The notes: generated by a model not told the origin, from the letters alone. 29,272 nt of DNA from DASRHK01 sp035650495 (GCA_035650495.1 DASRHK010000072.1:1-29272), one strand, 5' to 3'. Positions 15,302-24,775 are shown, counted from the stretch's first letter. A program made the numbers and translations.

Positions 15302-16585
15302 CTAGCCGCGGCTTTCGGCGAACGCCGCGCGCGCGGCGTCGAGCGTTTTCGAAAGCTCCGCGTCGTCGTGCGCCGCCGAAACGAAGCCGGCTTCATAGGC
15401 CGACGGAGCCAGGTAAACGCCTCGATCGAGCATGGCGTGGAAGAAGCGCTTGAACGCGGCGATGTCGCAGCGCGTAGCCTCGACAAAGGATTGCGGCGCT
15501 CGTGGCGCGAAGAACAAGCCGAACATGCTGCCGACCTGCGATGTGCTGAACGCGACGCCGGCTTTTGCGGCCGCGTCGCGCAGACCCTCCAGCAAGCGCG
15601 CGGTGTAGCGAGCGACGCGCTCGTAGAGTGCGCCATCGCCGAGCTCGCGCAGCGTCGCCAAGCCAGCGACCATCGCGAGCGGATTACCGGAAAGCGTGCC
15701 CGCCTGATAGACCGGTCCCACGGGCGCGAGCTGCTGCATCAGGTCGCGGCGTCCGCCGAACGCGCCGACCGGCAGGCCGCCGCCGATGATCTTGCCGAGC
15801 GTGGTGAGATCGGGCTTCACGCCGTAGAGCGCGGTCGCGCCGCCCGGATGCACGCGAAAGCCGGTCATCACTTCGTCGAAGATCAGCAGCGCGCCGTGCC
15901 GGTCGCAGAGCTCGCGCAGGCCGCGGAGGAATCCGTCCGCCGGTGGAATGCAGTTCATGTTGCCCGCGACCGGCTCGATGATCACGCAGGCAATCCGCCC
16001 CGGCTCCAGGTCGAGCAGCTTCGCGACCGAATCGAGATCGTTGTAGCTCGCGGTCAGCGTGAACTTCGCGAACTCCGCGGGCACGCCCGGCGACGTCGGC
16101 ACGCCGAACGTCAGCGCGCCGGAGCCGGCTTTCACGAGCAGCGCATCGCCGTGGCCGTGGTAGCAGCCTTCGAACTTGATGATGAAATCGCGACCCGTTG
16201 CGCCGCGCGCGAGACGAAGCGCGCTCATCGTCGCCTCGGTGCCCGAATTGCACATGCGCACCTGCTCGATCGCGGGCATGCGCGCGATCACGAGCTCGGC
16301 CATGTCGATCTCGAGCTCCGTCGGTGCGCCGTAGGAGACGCCCTTGGCGAGCTGGGCTTCGATTGCGGCGATGACCCTCGGATGCTGGTGACCCAGGAGC
16401 ATCGGGCCCCACGAGCCGACGTAGTCGATGTAGCTGTTGCCGTCGGCATCCCACAAGTAGGCGCCCTGGGCGCGCTCGATGAAACGGGGCGTGCCGCCGA
16501 CCGCGCGGAACGCGCGCACCGGGGAATTCACGCCGCCCGGGATGCTGCGCTGGGCGCGCTGGAACAGGGAGTCGGAACGCGTCAT
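15302..16585 (-). CDS. hemL: Glutamate-1-semialdehyde 2,1-aminomutase HemL
   Basis: PLP enzyme making 5-aminolevulinate, the precursor of all tetrapyrroles, from glutamate semialdehyde (C5 pathway). It has 427 residues. Conserved segments are SIPGGVNSPVRAF near the start, CNSGTEATMSALRLAR, FEGCYHGHGDALL, IFDEVMTGFRV (the PLP-contacting aspartate) and the PLP lysine K265 in TTLGKIIGGGLPVGA. It provides heme for the oxidase encoded nearby, although it is a separate transcript. A TACAAT box lies 28 bases before the ATG, and the stop is 12 bases from the next minus-strand gene's start region. Confidence 0.97.
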   Translation of the reverse strand: MTRSDSLFQRAQRSIPGGVNSPVRAFRAVGGTPRFIERAQGAYLWDADGNSYIDYVGSWGPMLLGHQHPRVIAAIEAQLAKGVSYGAPTELEIDMAELVIARMPAIEQVRMCNSGTEATMSALRLARGATGRDFIIKFEGCYHGHGDALLVKAGSGALTFGVPTSPGVPAEFAKFTLTASYNDLDSVAKLLDLEPGRIACVIIEPVAGNMNCIPPADGFLRGLRELCDRHGALLIFDEVMTGFRVHPGGATALYGVKPDLTTLGKIIGGGLPVGAFGGRRDLMQQLAPVGPVYQAGTLSGNPLAMVAGLATLRELGDGALYERVARYTARLLEGLRDAAAKAGVAFSTSQVGSMFGLFFAPRAPQSFVEATRCDIAAFKRFFHAMLDRGVYLAPSAYEAGFVSAAHDDAELSKTLDAARAAFAESRG

Positions 16586-16613
16586 CGAGGCTTGTGCCGG
16601 GACAGGATCGGGG

Positions 16614-16619
16614 ATTGTA
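16614..16619 (-). promoter_or_regulatory. Probable -10 box of hemL
   Basis: TACAAT on the minus strand lies in the 52-base gap between thiE and hemL, 28 bases before the hemL ATG. No good -35. It suggests hemL is transcribed separately from thiD-thiE. Confidence 0.4.
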
Positions 16620-16637
16620 GCGGTCCGGGATGTCAGT

Positions 16638-17261
16638 TCAGGAGAAATGCGCGGCGTACGCAGCGGCCGCCGAACGCACGTCCGGCGTACCGAAGACGCC
16701 TTCGATCGCCGCGACGCAGTCTGCGCCGGCGTCGATCAGCTCCGGCACGCGGTCGGGCGTGATGCCGCCGATGGCGCAGATGGGTCCCGCCACGCCGGCG
16801 CGGACGGATCGCAGGAGATCCAGCGTCGCCTGCGGCGCATCCGGCTTGGTGCGCGATGGATAGAAGCGTCCGATGGCGACGTAGCTCGCACTGGCTTGTG
16901 CCGCCGCCAGCGCGCGCTCGAGCGAGTTCGCGCAAGTCACACCGATGATCTTGCGATCGCCGCAGATCTGTCGCGCCTGTGCGAGCGATGCGTCGGCACG
17001 ACCGAGGTGCACGCCGTCGGCGCCGCTCTCGACGGCGATCGAAGGATCGTCGTTGACGATCAGCGGTACGGCGCGCGTCCGGCACAGCTGGGCGAGCGCC
17101 TTCGCGTTGGCGAGGCGATCGGCCGGAGCGCTGACCTTGTCGCGATACTGGATCAACGTGGCGCCACCGGCGATGGCTTCGGCCACGCTGCCGACGAGGA
17201 GCTCGCGCGATCGGCAGATGGCATCGGAGGTGATCGCGTAGAGCCCGCGCAGCTGCATCAT
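16638..17261 (-). CDS. thiE: Thiamine-phosphate synthase ThiE
   Basis: Joins hydroxymethylpyrimidine diphosphate and thiazole phosphate to give thiamine monophosphate. It has 207 residues and a TIM-barrel fold. Visible motifs: QYRDK (38-42, pyrophosphate binding), PLIVNDDPSIAVESGADGVHLG, GVTCANSLERALAAA, YVAIGRFYPSRTKPDA and the phosphate loop AIGGITPDRV. The ATG at 17261 overlaps the TGA of thiD (ATGA, 17258-17261), which fixes the start; the same frame stays open far upstream but only re-reads thiD. It works directly after ThiD in the pathway. Confidence 0.95.
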   Translation of the reverse strand: MMQLRGLYAITSDAICRSRELLVGSVAEAIAGGATLIQYRDKVSAPADRLANAKALAQLCRTRAVPLIVNDDPSIAVESGADGVHLGRADASLAQARQICGDRKIIGVTCANSLERALAAAQASASYVAIGRFYPSRTKPDAPQATLDLLRSVRAGVAGPICAIGGITPDRVPELIDAGADCVAAIEGVFGTPDVRSAAAAYAAHFS

Positions 17262-18037
17262 GGCTGCGGCCGACGGGGAATCCGTCGGCCGGTGCCGACT
17301 GCGAATGCGCGACGCAAAGCCTGATCGACGAATGCGCGACCTCGCTCGACCGCTTCGACCAGCGCGCGGCCGAGCGCGAGCTCCGCAGCAATCGCCGAGG
17401 CGAGCGTGCAACCCGCGCCGTGGAACGTTTCCGGCAACCGCGCCGACTCGAGCCGGATGGCGTCGCCTCGCGCCGTGAACAGCCAATCGACGACGCGCTC
17501 GCCAGGCTCGTCGCCGCCGGTGATCAGCACGTTCCTGGCGCCGAGGTCGCGCAGCGCCGTGCCGCAGCGTTGGAGGTCGTTCTCGCGCGCGAGCCGGCGC
17601 GCTTCGCGCGCGTTGGGTGTCAGCAATTCGACGATGGGGAACAGGCCGTCGATCATCGCGGCTTCGAGCTGCGTGGAAACCAGCGCGCGTCCGCCGCCCG
17701 CCCGCAGGACCGGATCCATCACGGTCGGGATCGCCAAGGGCCGCAGCTGCTGGGCGATCACTTCGATCTGCGCGGCGTCGCCGAGCAAGCCGATCTTCGC
17801 AGCGCGCGGCGCGGCGTCGGCGATCAGGGCCGACAACTGTGCGGCGATGAGGATCGGCGCGACCGCCGACACGCGCTGCACATCGTGCGTGTCCTGCACC
17901 GTATGCGCGCTGATCACGCTCAGGGCGTGCGCGCCGAGCGCCGCGCACGTCTCGATGTCCGCCTGGATGCCCGCGCCGCCGCTGGGATCGTGTCCCGAGA
18001 TGCAGAGAACGCAAGGGCGGACCGACGCTGTCGACAT
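17258..18037 (-). CDS. thiD: Hydroxymethylpyrimidine/phosphomethylpyrimidine kinase ThiD
   Basis: Phosphorylates hydroxymethylpyrimidine twice to the diphosphate used by ThiE. It has 259 residues in the ribokinase fold. Motifs: GHDPSGGAGIQADIET (15-30), VMDPVLRAGGGRAL, LTPNAREARRLA, ITGGDEPGERVVDWLF, and the anion-hole segment HGAGCTLASAIAAELA. The first ATG gives the expected N-terminus (CVLCISGHDPSGG). I saw no TPP riboswitch core (CTGAGA with ACCTGA) upstream, so regulation by that route is not supported. Confidence 0.95.
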   Translation of the reverse strand: MSTASVRPCVLCISGHDPSGGAGIQADIETCAALGAHALSVISAHTVQDTHDVQRVSAVAPILIAAQLSALIADAAPRAAKIGLLGDAAQIEVIAQQLRPLAIPTVMDPVLRAGGGRALVSTQLEAAMIDGLFPIVELLTPNAREARRLARENDLQRCGTALRDLGARNVLITGGDEPGERVVDWLFTARGDAIRLESARLPETFHGAGCTLASAIAAELALGRALVEAVERGRAFVDQALRRAFAVGTGRRIPRRPQP

Positions 18038-18055
18038 TTCTTACTTACGAGTCAG

Positions 18056-18064
18056 TTATGCACA
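18056..18064. promoter_or_regulatory. DnaA-box match 1
   Basis: TTATGCACA matches TTATNCACA. It lies 18 bases upstream of the thiD start, where bound DnaA could affect thiD transcription. Confidence 0.35.
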
Positions 18065-18245
18065 GAATCCAGATGCGGGACACGATGTAGACAGCGGCGT
18101 GACCGGTGCGCGACGCGCTGCGCGAATCGCGCAATAAAGTCTTGATCGTCAGGCCCATGAACTTTTGGTTACAGAATGTCCGATCCATCGAAAATCGCGA
18201 TTTGGCTCGTATCGCGGCTGCGCCGAATGCGAGTTTCTCACAGCG

Positions 18246-18254
18246 TTATCCACA
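18246..18254. promoter_or_regulatory. DnaA-box match 2
   Basis: TTATCCACA is the strongest form of the DnaA box. It has the same orientation as the first box, 190 bases away, within the same non-coding region. Confidence 0.4.
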
Positions 18255-18377
18255 GCTTCTGTGCGTAGGTGTCGCATCGGCTTACGCCGCGCTGAGTTAG
18301 CGCGCTTTTGTCATCCGCGACGTGCACAACCGCGTCGAGACGAATGACGCTCGTATGTTACGAACAAATCCGCACGA

Positions 18378-19202
18378 TCACGGCGAGGGCGCGCTCGACG
18401 GCTCTTCGCTCGTCGGCGGCGAAGGCGCTTGCTCTGCCGGCGTCTCATCGGGAGGCGATTCCGTCGGCGCTTCTTCTGCCGGAGGCTGCGACGTCGGCGC
18501 GATGTCTTCCGTCTCGGGCGCGAGCTCGCCGGGCTCGGGCTCCTCTTCACTCACCGACGGCGATCCGTAGCCGATCTGGCTGAGGATCCACGCGGCCCGG
18601 CTCTGCACGTAGGGTCCAGGCGCCGCCGCGTGCCAATGACGCGGGCTCGGCAACACCGCGACGAGACGCGCGGCGTCGGCGGGCGTGAGCTGCGACGCCG
18701 GCTTGCCGAGATATTTCCGCGACGCCGCTTCGATGCCGTACACGCCCGGCCCGAATTCGGCGATGTTGAGATACATCTCGAGGATGCGCTGCTTCGGCCA
18801 CATCTCCTCGATGAGCACGGTGAGGTACGCCTCGATCGCCTTGCGCACGTAGCCGCCGCCCTGCCAAAGAAACAAGTTCTTCGCGGTCTGCTGACTGATC
18901 GTGGAGCCGCCGCGGATCTTGCGATGCGTCTTGTTGTGCTCGAGCGCCTTCTGCATCGCCTCGACGTCGAAGCCGTGGTGCTGCCAGAACAGCTGATCCT
19001 CGGAGGCGACGACCGCCTTGCGTCCGACCGGCGCGATCTGGTCGCCGGGCACCCAGCGGTACTGCACGGGCTTCACCGGGCTTTGCAGCATGAAGCTGGT
19101 GGTCGGCGGCGGCACCCATCGCAGCGCCGCCACGAGCACGAGGCTCAGCACGATCGGCGCCAGGATCAGCGTCAGCAAGGCCTTGCTGAAGAATTTCCCC
19201 AT
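18378..19202 (-). CDS. mtgA: Monofunctional peptidoglycan glycosyltransferase MtgA with acidic Pro-rich tail
   Basis: Polymerises lipid II into glycan strands (GT51 family) at the outer face of the inner membrane. It has 274 residues: a transmembrane anchor (about 8-27), then the GT51 domain with catalytic E68 in VASEDQLFWQHHGFD, RGGSTISQQTAKNLFLW (97-113), KQRILEMYLNIAEFGPGVYGIEAAS and ARLVAVLPSPRHW. MtgA usually ends soon after the domain. Here a 61-residue tail (214-274) follows, made mostly of Pro, Glu, Ser, Thr and Ala with no Lys or Arg, probably disordered. The start at 19202 follows the FTR1 stop by five bases; the frame remains open upstream but that is FTR1 coding sequence. No clear Shine-Dalgarno sequence, so coupling to FTR1 is likely. 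Confidence 0.93.
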   Translation of the reverse strand: MGKFFSKALLTLILAPIVLSLVLVAALRWVPPPTTSFMLQSPVKPVQYRWVPGDQIAPVGRKAVVASEDQLFWQHHGFDVEAMQKALEHNKTHRKIRGGSTISQQTAKNLFLWQGGGYVRKAIEAYLTVLIEEMWPKQRILEMYLNIAEFGPGVYGIEAASRKYLGKPASQLTPADAARLVAVLPSPRHWHAAAPGPYVQSRAAWILSQIGYGSPSVSEEEPEPGELAPETEDIAPTSQPPAEEAPTESPPDETPAEQAPSPPTSEEPSSAPSP

Positions 19203-19207
19203 GACAA

Positions 19208-21112
19208 CTAGGTGCTGCGGGCGCGGAAATGGTTCCAGGCCAGCCCGCCGAGGACCAACGCGAGCACCGCGCCTTGCAGCGCGAGCCCCTGCGCGTTGGG
19301 ATAGATCCCGAGCAGCGGGATGCGCACGAAATGCACGGAACGCGCAGCGATCGCGCCTGCTTCCTGCAGCGCCGCGACGCCCTTGCCGGTGAACACGACG
19401 GCGAGCACCACGATCAGCGCCGAGCTCCAGCCGAAGAACTCGCGGATCGGCAGGCGCATCGATACGGCGAAGATCGCCCAGGTCAATGCGAGCAGCGCTG
19501 CGGCCGCGGCGATGAGCCCGAGCACGATCGCGACGTGATCGCCCTGACCCCACAGCGCCCGATAGAACAGCACCGTCTCGAAGACCTCGCGGTACACGGC
19601 GATGAACGAGAGGAACGCGATGCCCCAGGGTCGCTGGGTGGAGAGCGCCGTCTTCATCTTGCCCGCGACGTAGTGCTGCCAGCGATTCGAATAGCTCTTG
19701 CTGTGCAGCCACAGCCCGACCGACAGGAGAATCGCCGCAGCGAGCAGCGCCGTGAGCCCTTCGGTCATCTCGCGTCCTGCGCCGCTGATGCCCACGACCC
19801 AGTTCGAAGCGGCCCAGGTCGCCGCGCCCAGCAGCAACGCGACGATCCAGCCGCCGTGCAGATAGGGCAGGGCGTCGCGCCTCTCGGTCTTGCGCAGGAA
19901 CGCGAACATCGCGGCGAGCACGAGGATCGCTTCGAGGCCTTCGCGCGCCAGGATCACGAAGCTGCCGGCGAAGCTTCCTGCCGTGGTTTGCGCGCCGCCG
20001 AGCAGACGCTCGCGCGCTTGACCGAGCTGGTCCTCGATCGACATCGCCGCCGCGCGCACCTGGTCCGCGCCGGCGCCGGACTTGAGGAGTCCGCGGAAGT
20101 CCATCATCGACTGCTCGATCTGCTTCATCAGCGGCTCATCGAGCGTCGCGAGCTGCGCTTCGGCGAGCTCGAAGCCGTCGAGATAGGCCGACACCGCGAG
20201 CTGGCTGGCCTCGTCGCCGTGGCCGGCGGCGTAGGCGTCGACGCTCTGCTTGAGCTTCGCGCTCGCGATCGACAGCGGCTCGCGCTGATCAGCCAGCACT
20301 TCCGGATGGGCACGCAGATAGGCGAGCAGCTGCTCGCCAGCATCCCCGAAGCGCGCGGCGATCGAGACAGGCTCTTCGCGGGCGAGCGCTTCGAGGCTGC
20401 CGATGGCGGCGGCTGCGTCGCCGCGCTGCTTCCAGACCTGCTCGCCCTGGGCGCGATCGTCGTCGCTATACGGGAAGTTGCCGACGTAGAACGCCAGCGC
20501 CCAGCGTTGCTCGTCGCTGAGCTGCGCGAAAGCCGGCATCCCAGTCCCGGCGACCCCGGTGCCGAGCGTGTTGTAGAGCGCGAACAGGCTGCGCTGTCGT
20601 TGACGATCGCGATCGTGGAAATTCGCCGGCGGTGGATCGAGGCCGGCGGCCGCAGCACCGTTGCCCAGGCCAGTCGCGCCGTGACAGCTCGCGCAGTTCT
20701 CGGCGAACAGCTTTGCGCCGGTCGCGAGCGATGGCGCGCGCGCAGGCGCGACCTCGACGTGATAGGCGAGCAACAACGCCTGGGCGAGATCGCGCGTGGA
20801 TTGGCGGATCGATTCGGCTTCGGCGCGATTCGCGATCTTCTGCTCGAGCGCCGAGGCTTGCTGCTCGAGCTCGGGCTTCGCGCCGATCGCGTGCAGGTTG
20901 CGCGTCACTTCCGCAGCGAACTCGCGCTGCTCCTTGTACTCGGCTTCCGACTCGATCGTGCCGTGATCGACCGCGCCCGCGTAATCGACGCCGATGTAAT
21001 CCAGGATGTGCAGCACGCTCAGCAGCTGGCGCTGTTGCGGCGCCGGATCGGCGGCGGACGCAAGGGTCGTCGCGGCGAGCGCGACGATGGCGAGAACGCG
21101 GGAGAGGGACAT
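19208..21112 (-). CDS. FTR1-family iron permease fused to a periplasmic cytochrome c domain
   Basis: Probable iron importer of 634 residues. Signal peptide (1-20, ends ASA). A helical periplasmic region follows (about 22-125), then a cytochrome c domain with CASCH (140-144) and likely axial M192 in GTGMPAF. A helical EfeO-like/linker region (about 220-375) precedes seven membrane helices with the two FTR1 iron motifs REGLE (390-394) and REVFE (508-512). Fusion of cytochrome c to the permease suggests redox coupling (Fe2+/Fe3+) during uptake, replacing separate EfeO/EfeB proteins, neither of which is encoded nearby. The ATG at 21112 was chosen because an upstream TTG adds five residues without benefit. 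A Fur-box-like site lies 23-37 bases upstream. Confidence 0.88.
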   Translation of the reverse strand: MSLSRVLAIVALAATTLASAADPAPQQRQLLSVLHILDYIGVDYAGAVDHGTIESEAEYKEQREFAAEVTRNLHAIGAKPELEQQASALEQKIANRAEAESIRQSTRDLAQALLLAYHVEVAPARAPSLATGAKLFAENCASCHGATGLGNGAAAAGLDPPPANFHDRDRQRQRSLFALYNTLGTGVAGTGMPAFAQLSDEQRWALAFYVGNFPYSDDDRAQGEQVWKQRGDAAAAIGSLEALAREEPVSIAARFGDAGEQLLAYLRAHPEVLADQREPLSIASAKLKQSVDAYAAGHGDEASQLAVSAYLDGFELAEAQLATLDEPLMKQIEQSMMDFRGLLKSGAGADQVRAAAMSIEDQLGQARERLLGGAQTTAGSFAGSFVILAREGLEAILVLAAMFAFLRKTERRDALPYLHGGWIVALLLGAATWAASNWVVGISGAGREMTEGLTALLAAAILLSVGLWLHSKSYSNRWQHYVAGKMKTALSTQRPWGIAFLSFIAVYREVFETVLFYRALWGQGDHVAIVLGLIAAAAALLALTWAIFAVSMRLPIREFFGWSSALIVVLAVVFTGKGVAALQEAGAIAARSVHFVRIPLLGIYPNAQGLALQGAVLALVLGGLAWNHFRARST

Positions 21113-21134
21113 GCAGACAACCGTCAACGGCGAA

Positions 21135-21149
21135 TAGGAATTATTATCA
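21135..21149 (-). promoter_or_regulatory. Fur-box-like site upstream of the FTR1 gene
   Basis: Minus strand TGATAAT-A-ATTCCTA. The 7-1-7 Fur consensus is TGATAAT-N-ATTATCA: the first half is perfect and the second matches 4 of 7. It is an AT-rich island in GC-rich surroundings, 23 bases before the permease start, as expected for iron repression. Confidence 0.5.
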
Positions 21150-21187
21150 TCTAGTAGCCAAGCGCCTGCAACGCGCAGGAATTTTCC

Positions 21188-22066
21188 CTAGCGCGCGGGG
21201 ACGGGCAGGGCGAGATTGCGCCAGAGGCGCAGCGTCGGCTCGGACTGGTTGAGCGTGTAGAAATGAAGGCCGGGCGCGCCGGCATCGAGCAGGCGCCGGC
21301 ATAGTGCGGTCACGACGTCCGTGCCGAAGTCGAGCAACGCCGCGCGGTCGTCCTGCAGTTGCTCGAGACGCAGCCGGATCCAGCGCGGGATGTCGGCGCC
21401 GCAGGCTTCCGAAAACCGCGCCAGCTGCGCGAAGTTCGTGATCGGCATGATCCCCGCCACGATCGGGATCGTGATCCCTGCGCGCTGGCAGCGGCCGACG
21501 AAATCGAAATACGACTCGGGATTGAAGAAGTACTGCGTGAGTGCGGCGTCGGCGCCGGCGTCGACCTTGCGCTTGAAATTCTCGAAGTCGGCGGCCGGCG
21601 AGCCGCCTTGCGGATGCATTTCCGGATAGCACGCGACTTCGATCTTGAACTGCGCGCCCTGCGACTTGCGGATGAACCCGACGAGCTCGTTGGCGAAATG
21701 GAATTCACCCGGCGCTTCTGCCGACGCCGCAGTCGCCGGCAGATCTCCGCGCAGCGCGACGATGCGTTTCACGCCCGCCGCGCGATAGCGGTCGAGCAGC
21801 GCGCCGATCTTCGCGCGCGTCGAGCCGACGCACGTGAGATGCGGCGCCGCCTCGACGCCGGTCTCGCGCACGACGGTCACGATCGTCTCGTAAGTGCCGT
21901 CCTGATTCGATCCGCCGGCGCCGTAGGTCACCGAGAAGTATTTCGGGCCGACCTCGGCGAGCTTGCGGATGACCGCCGGAAGCTTCGCAGTGCCTTCTGG
22001 CGTTCGAGGCGGGAAAAGCTCGAACGAGAAGCTGCGTGCCTCCAGCGGTGATCCGGCCGCGGTCAT
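21188..22066 (-). CDS. metF: 5,10-methylenetetrahydrofolate reductase MetF
   Basis: FAD enzyme producing 5-methyltetrahydrofolate for methionine regeneration. It has 292 residues, normal for the bacterial single-domain form. Segments: SFELFPPRTPEG with the catalytic glutamate near the start, FSVTYGAGGSNQDGT, HLTCVGSTRAKI, IVALRGDLP, IEVACYPEMHPQ, LTQYFFNPESYFDFV, PIVAGIMPITN and PGLHFYTLNQ. It is third in metK-ahcY-metF, starting two bases before the end of ahcY's stop region (one base gap), so it closes the SAM cycle operon. Confidence 0.96.
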   Translation of the reverse strand: MTAAGSPLEARSFSFELFPPRTPEGTAKLPAVIRKLAEVGPKYFSVTYGAGGSNQDGTYETIVTVVRETGVEAAPHLTCVGSTRAKIGALLDRYRAAGVKRIVALRGDLPATAASAEAPGEFHFANELVGFIRKSQGAQFKIEVACYPEMHPQGGSPAADFENFKRKVDAGADAALTQYFFNPESYFDFVGRCQRAGITIPIVAGIMPITNFAQLARFSEACGADIPRWIRLRLEQLQDDRAALLDFGTDVVTALCRRLLDAGAPGLHFYTLNQSEPTLRLWRNLALPVPAR

Positions 22067-22067
22067 T

Positions 22068-23497
<1,430 letters not shown>

Positions 23498-23501
<4 letters not shown>

Positions 23502-24724
23502 GCGATTTCCTTGGCGCGACCCGCCGCCTTCAATCCGGCATCCGCGCGTAGCGCGTCCGCCTTGTCCGTCTTTTCCCAGGAGAACGCGGTGAACTTCTCG
23601 CCGTTGGGGAGCGTGATCTGCTGCGGCTTGCGGCCGAAATGGCCGTTGCTCGCGGTGACCTGATACATCGGATGGATCAGGTCGAGCATCTTGATGATGC
23701 CGTAGGGGCGGAGATCGAAATGCTTGCGGACGAGCTTTTCGATGTGGCCGTCGGAGATCTTGCCGGTGCCGAACGTGGTCACCGAGATCGACGTCGGCTC
23801 GGCGACGCCGATGGCGTAGCTCACCTGGATCTCGCACTTGTCGGCCAGACCCGCGGCGACGATGTTCTTCGCCACGTAACGGCCCGCATAAGCGGCGCTG
23901 CGATCGACCTTTGAAGGATCCTTGCCGGAGAACGCGCCGCCGCCGTGACGCGCGTAGCCGCCGTACGAATCGACGATGATCTTGCGGCCAGTGAGACCGC
24001 AATCACCGACCGGACCGCCGATGACGAAGTTGCCGGTCGGGTTGATGTGGAACTTGGTGGACTTCGAGATCCACTTCTTCGGCAGCACGGGAAGGATCAC
24101 TTCCTCCATCACGCCCTCGCGCAGCTTCGCGAGGCTGATCTCGGGTGAATGCTGTGTCGAGAGCACGACGGCGTCGATGCCGGTGATCTCGTTGCCGTCG
24201 TAGCGCAGCGTGACCTGCGACTTCGCGTCAGGCCGGAGCCACGCGCAGGGCGAATTCTTCTTCTTGCGGATCGTCGTCTGCTGCTCGACGAGGCGATGCG
24301 CGTAGTAGATCGGCGCCGGCATGAGGTCCGGCGTCTCGGTGCATGCGAAACCGAACATCAGGCCCTGATCGCCGGCGCCCTGCTCCTCGGGTTTCTTGCG
24401 ATCGACGCCCATGTTGATGTCAGGCGACTGCTTGCCGATGAAGTTGAGCACGCCGCAGGTGTTGCCGTCGTAGCCGACGGCGGAGTTGTCGTAGCCGATG
24501 CCGGTGATCACCTTGCGCGCGATCGACTCGACGTCGGCCCAGGCCGAAGTCGTGATCTCGCCCGCGACGACGGCGACGCCCGTCTTCACCAGCGTTTCAC
24601 AGGCGACGCGTGCGCGCTTGTCCTGCGCGAGGATGGCGTCGAGGATGGCGTCGGAGATCTGGTCGGCGACCTTGTCGGGATGGCCTTCGGACACGGACTC
24701 CGAGGTGAAGAGATACTCGCTCAT
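23498..24724 (-). CDS. metK: S-adenosylmethionine synthetase MetK
   Basis: Makes SAM from methionine and ATP. It has 408 residues. Motifs: SVSEGHPDKVADQISDAILD (ATP and metal site), ACETLVKTGVAVVAGEI, GAGDQGLMFGFACTETPDLMPAPI, and the phosphate loop GGGAFSGKDPSKVDRSAAY. It has the normal bacterial length apart from a small extra loop (VDRKKPEEQ). First gene of the metK-ahcY-metF operon, preceded by AGGAG 12 bases upstream. The leader contains repeated ATATC-rich elements overlapping a TACAAT -10 box. I saw no SAM-I, SAM-II or SAH riboswitch core, and the leader is too short for one. Confidence 0.97.
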
Positions 24725-24741
24725 CGGCTTTCGAACTCCTT

Positions 24742-24773
24742 CAATATCTGGATATGCGGATAAGCGGATATTG
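24742..24773. promoter_or_regulatory. Repeat-rich putative operator of metK-ahcY-metF
   Basis: The outer arms CAATATC (24742-24748) and GATATTG (24767-24773) are perfect inverted repeats. Inside, ATATC-TG-GATAT (24744-24755) is a second inverted repeat, and TCTGGATA, TGCGGATA, AGCGGATA (24747-24770) are three tandem 8-mers. The block overlaps the -10 box and likely transcript start. SAM-cycle genes in Proteobacteria are known targets of the ArsR-family repressor SahR and, in enterics, of MetJ on tandem 8-mers. Which protein binds here is unknown. Confidence 0.5.
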
Positions 24774-24775
24774 TA
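24770..24775 (-). promoter_or_regulatory. Probable -10 box of metK
   Basis: TACAAT on the minus strand, 45 bases before the metK ATG. It overlaps the outer arm of the repeat block. No good -35 is visible. Confidence 0.45.

Larger units (their letters stand above)
18038..18377. other. Non-coding stretch between mtgA and thiD with DnaA-box matches
   Basis: About 340 bases, AT-richer than its surroundings, without a credible gene. A 64-codon plus-strand frame at 18106-18300 has no ribosome site and a random-looking product. Contents: TTATGCACA at 18056-18064 and TTATCCACA at 18246-18254 (both match the DnaA box TTATNCACA in the same orientation), and a small hairpin followed by CTTTT at 18288-18309. 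It must also hold the thiD promoter and the end of the mtgA transcript. Confidence 0.5.

Noticed and set aside
17262..18014. In-frame upstream extension of thiE
   Set aside because: It re-reads thiD; the ATGA at 17258-17261 gives the true start.
18038..18120. TPP riboswitch before thiD
   Set aside because: No CTGAGA or ACCTGA core on the minus strand in this region.
18106..18300. 64-codon plus-strand ORF in the non-coding island
   Set aside because: No ribosome site, no domain, unlikely composition, and it covers a DnaA box and the hairpin.
19203..19712. In-frame upstream extension of mtgA
   Set aside because: It lies entirely within FTR1 coding sequence; the membrane anchor and family length support the start at 19202.
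19229..21154. 641-codon open frame antisense to the FTR1 gene
   Set aside because: Low-complexity Arg/Ala/Glu/His product and a perfect shadow of a gene with clear motifs.
23502..24002. In-frame upstream extension of ahcY
   Set aside because: It only re-reads metK in another frame; the ATGA overlap and normal AhcY N-terminus fix the start at 23501.
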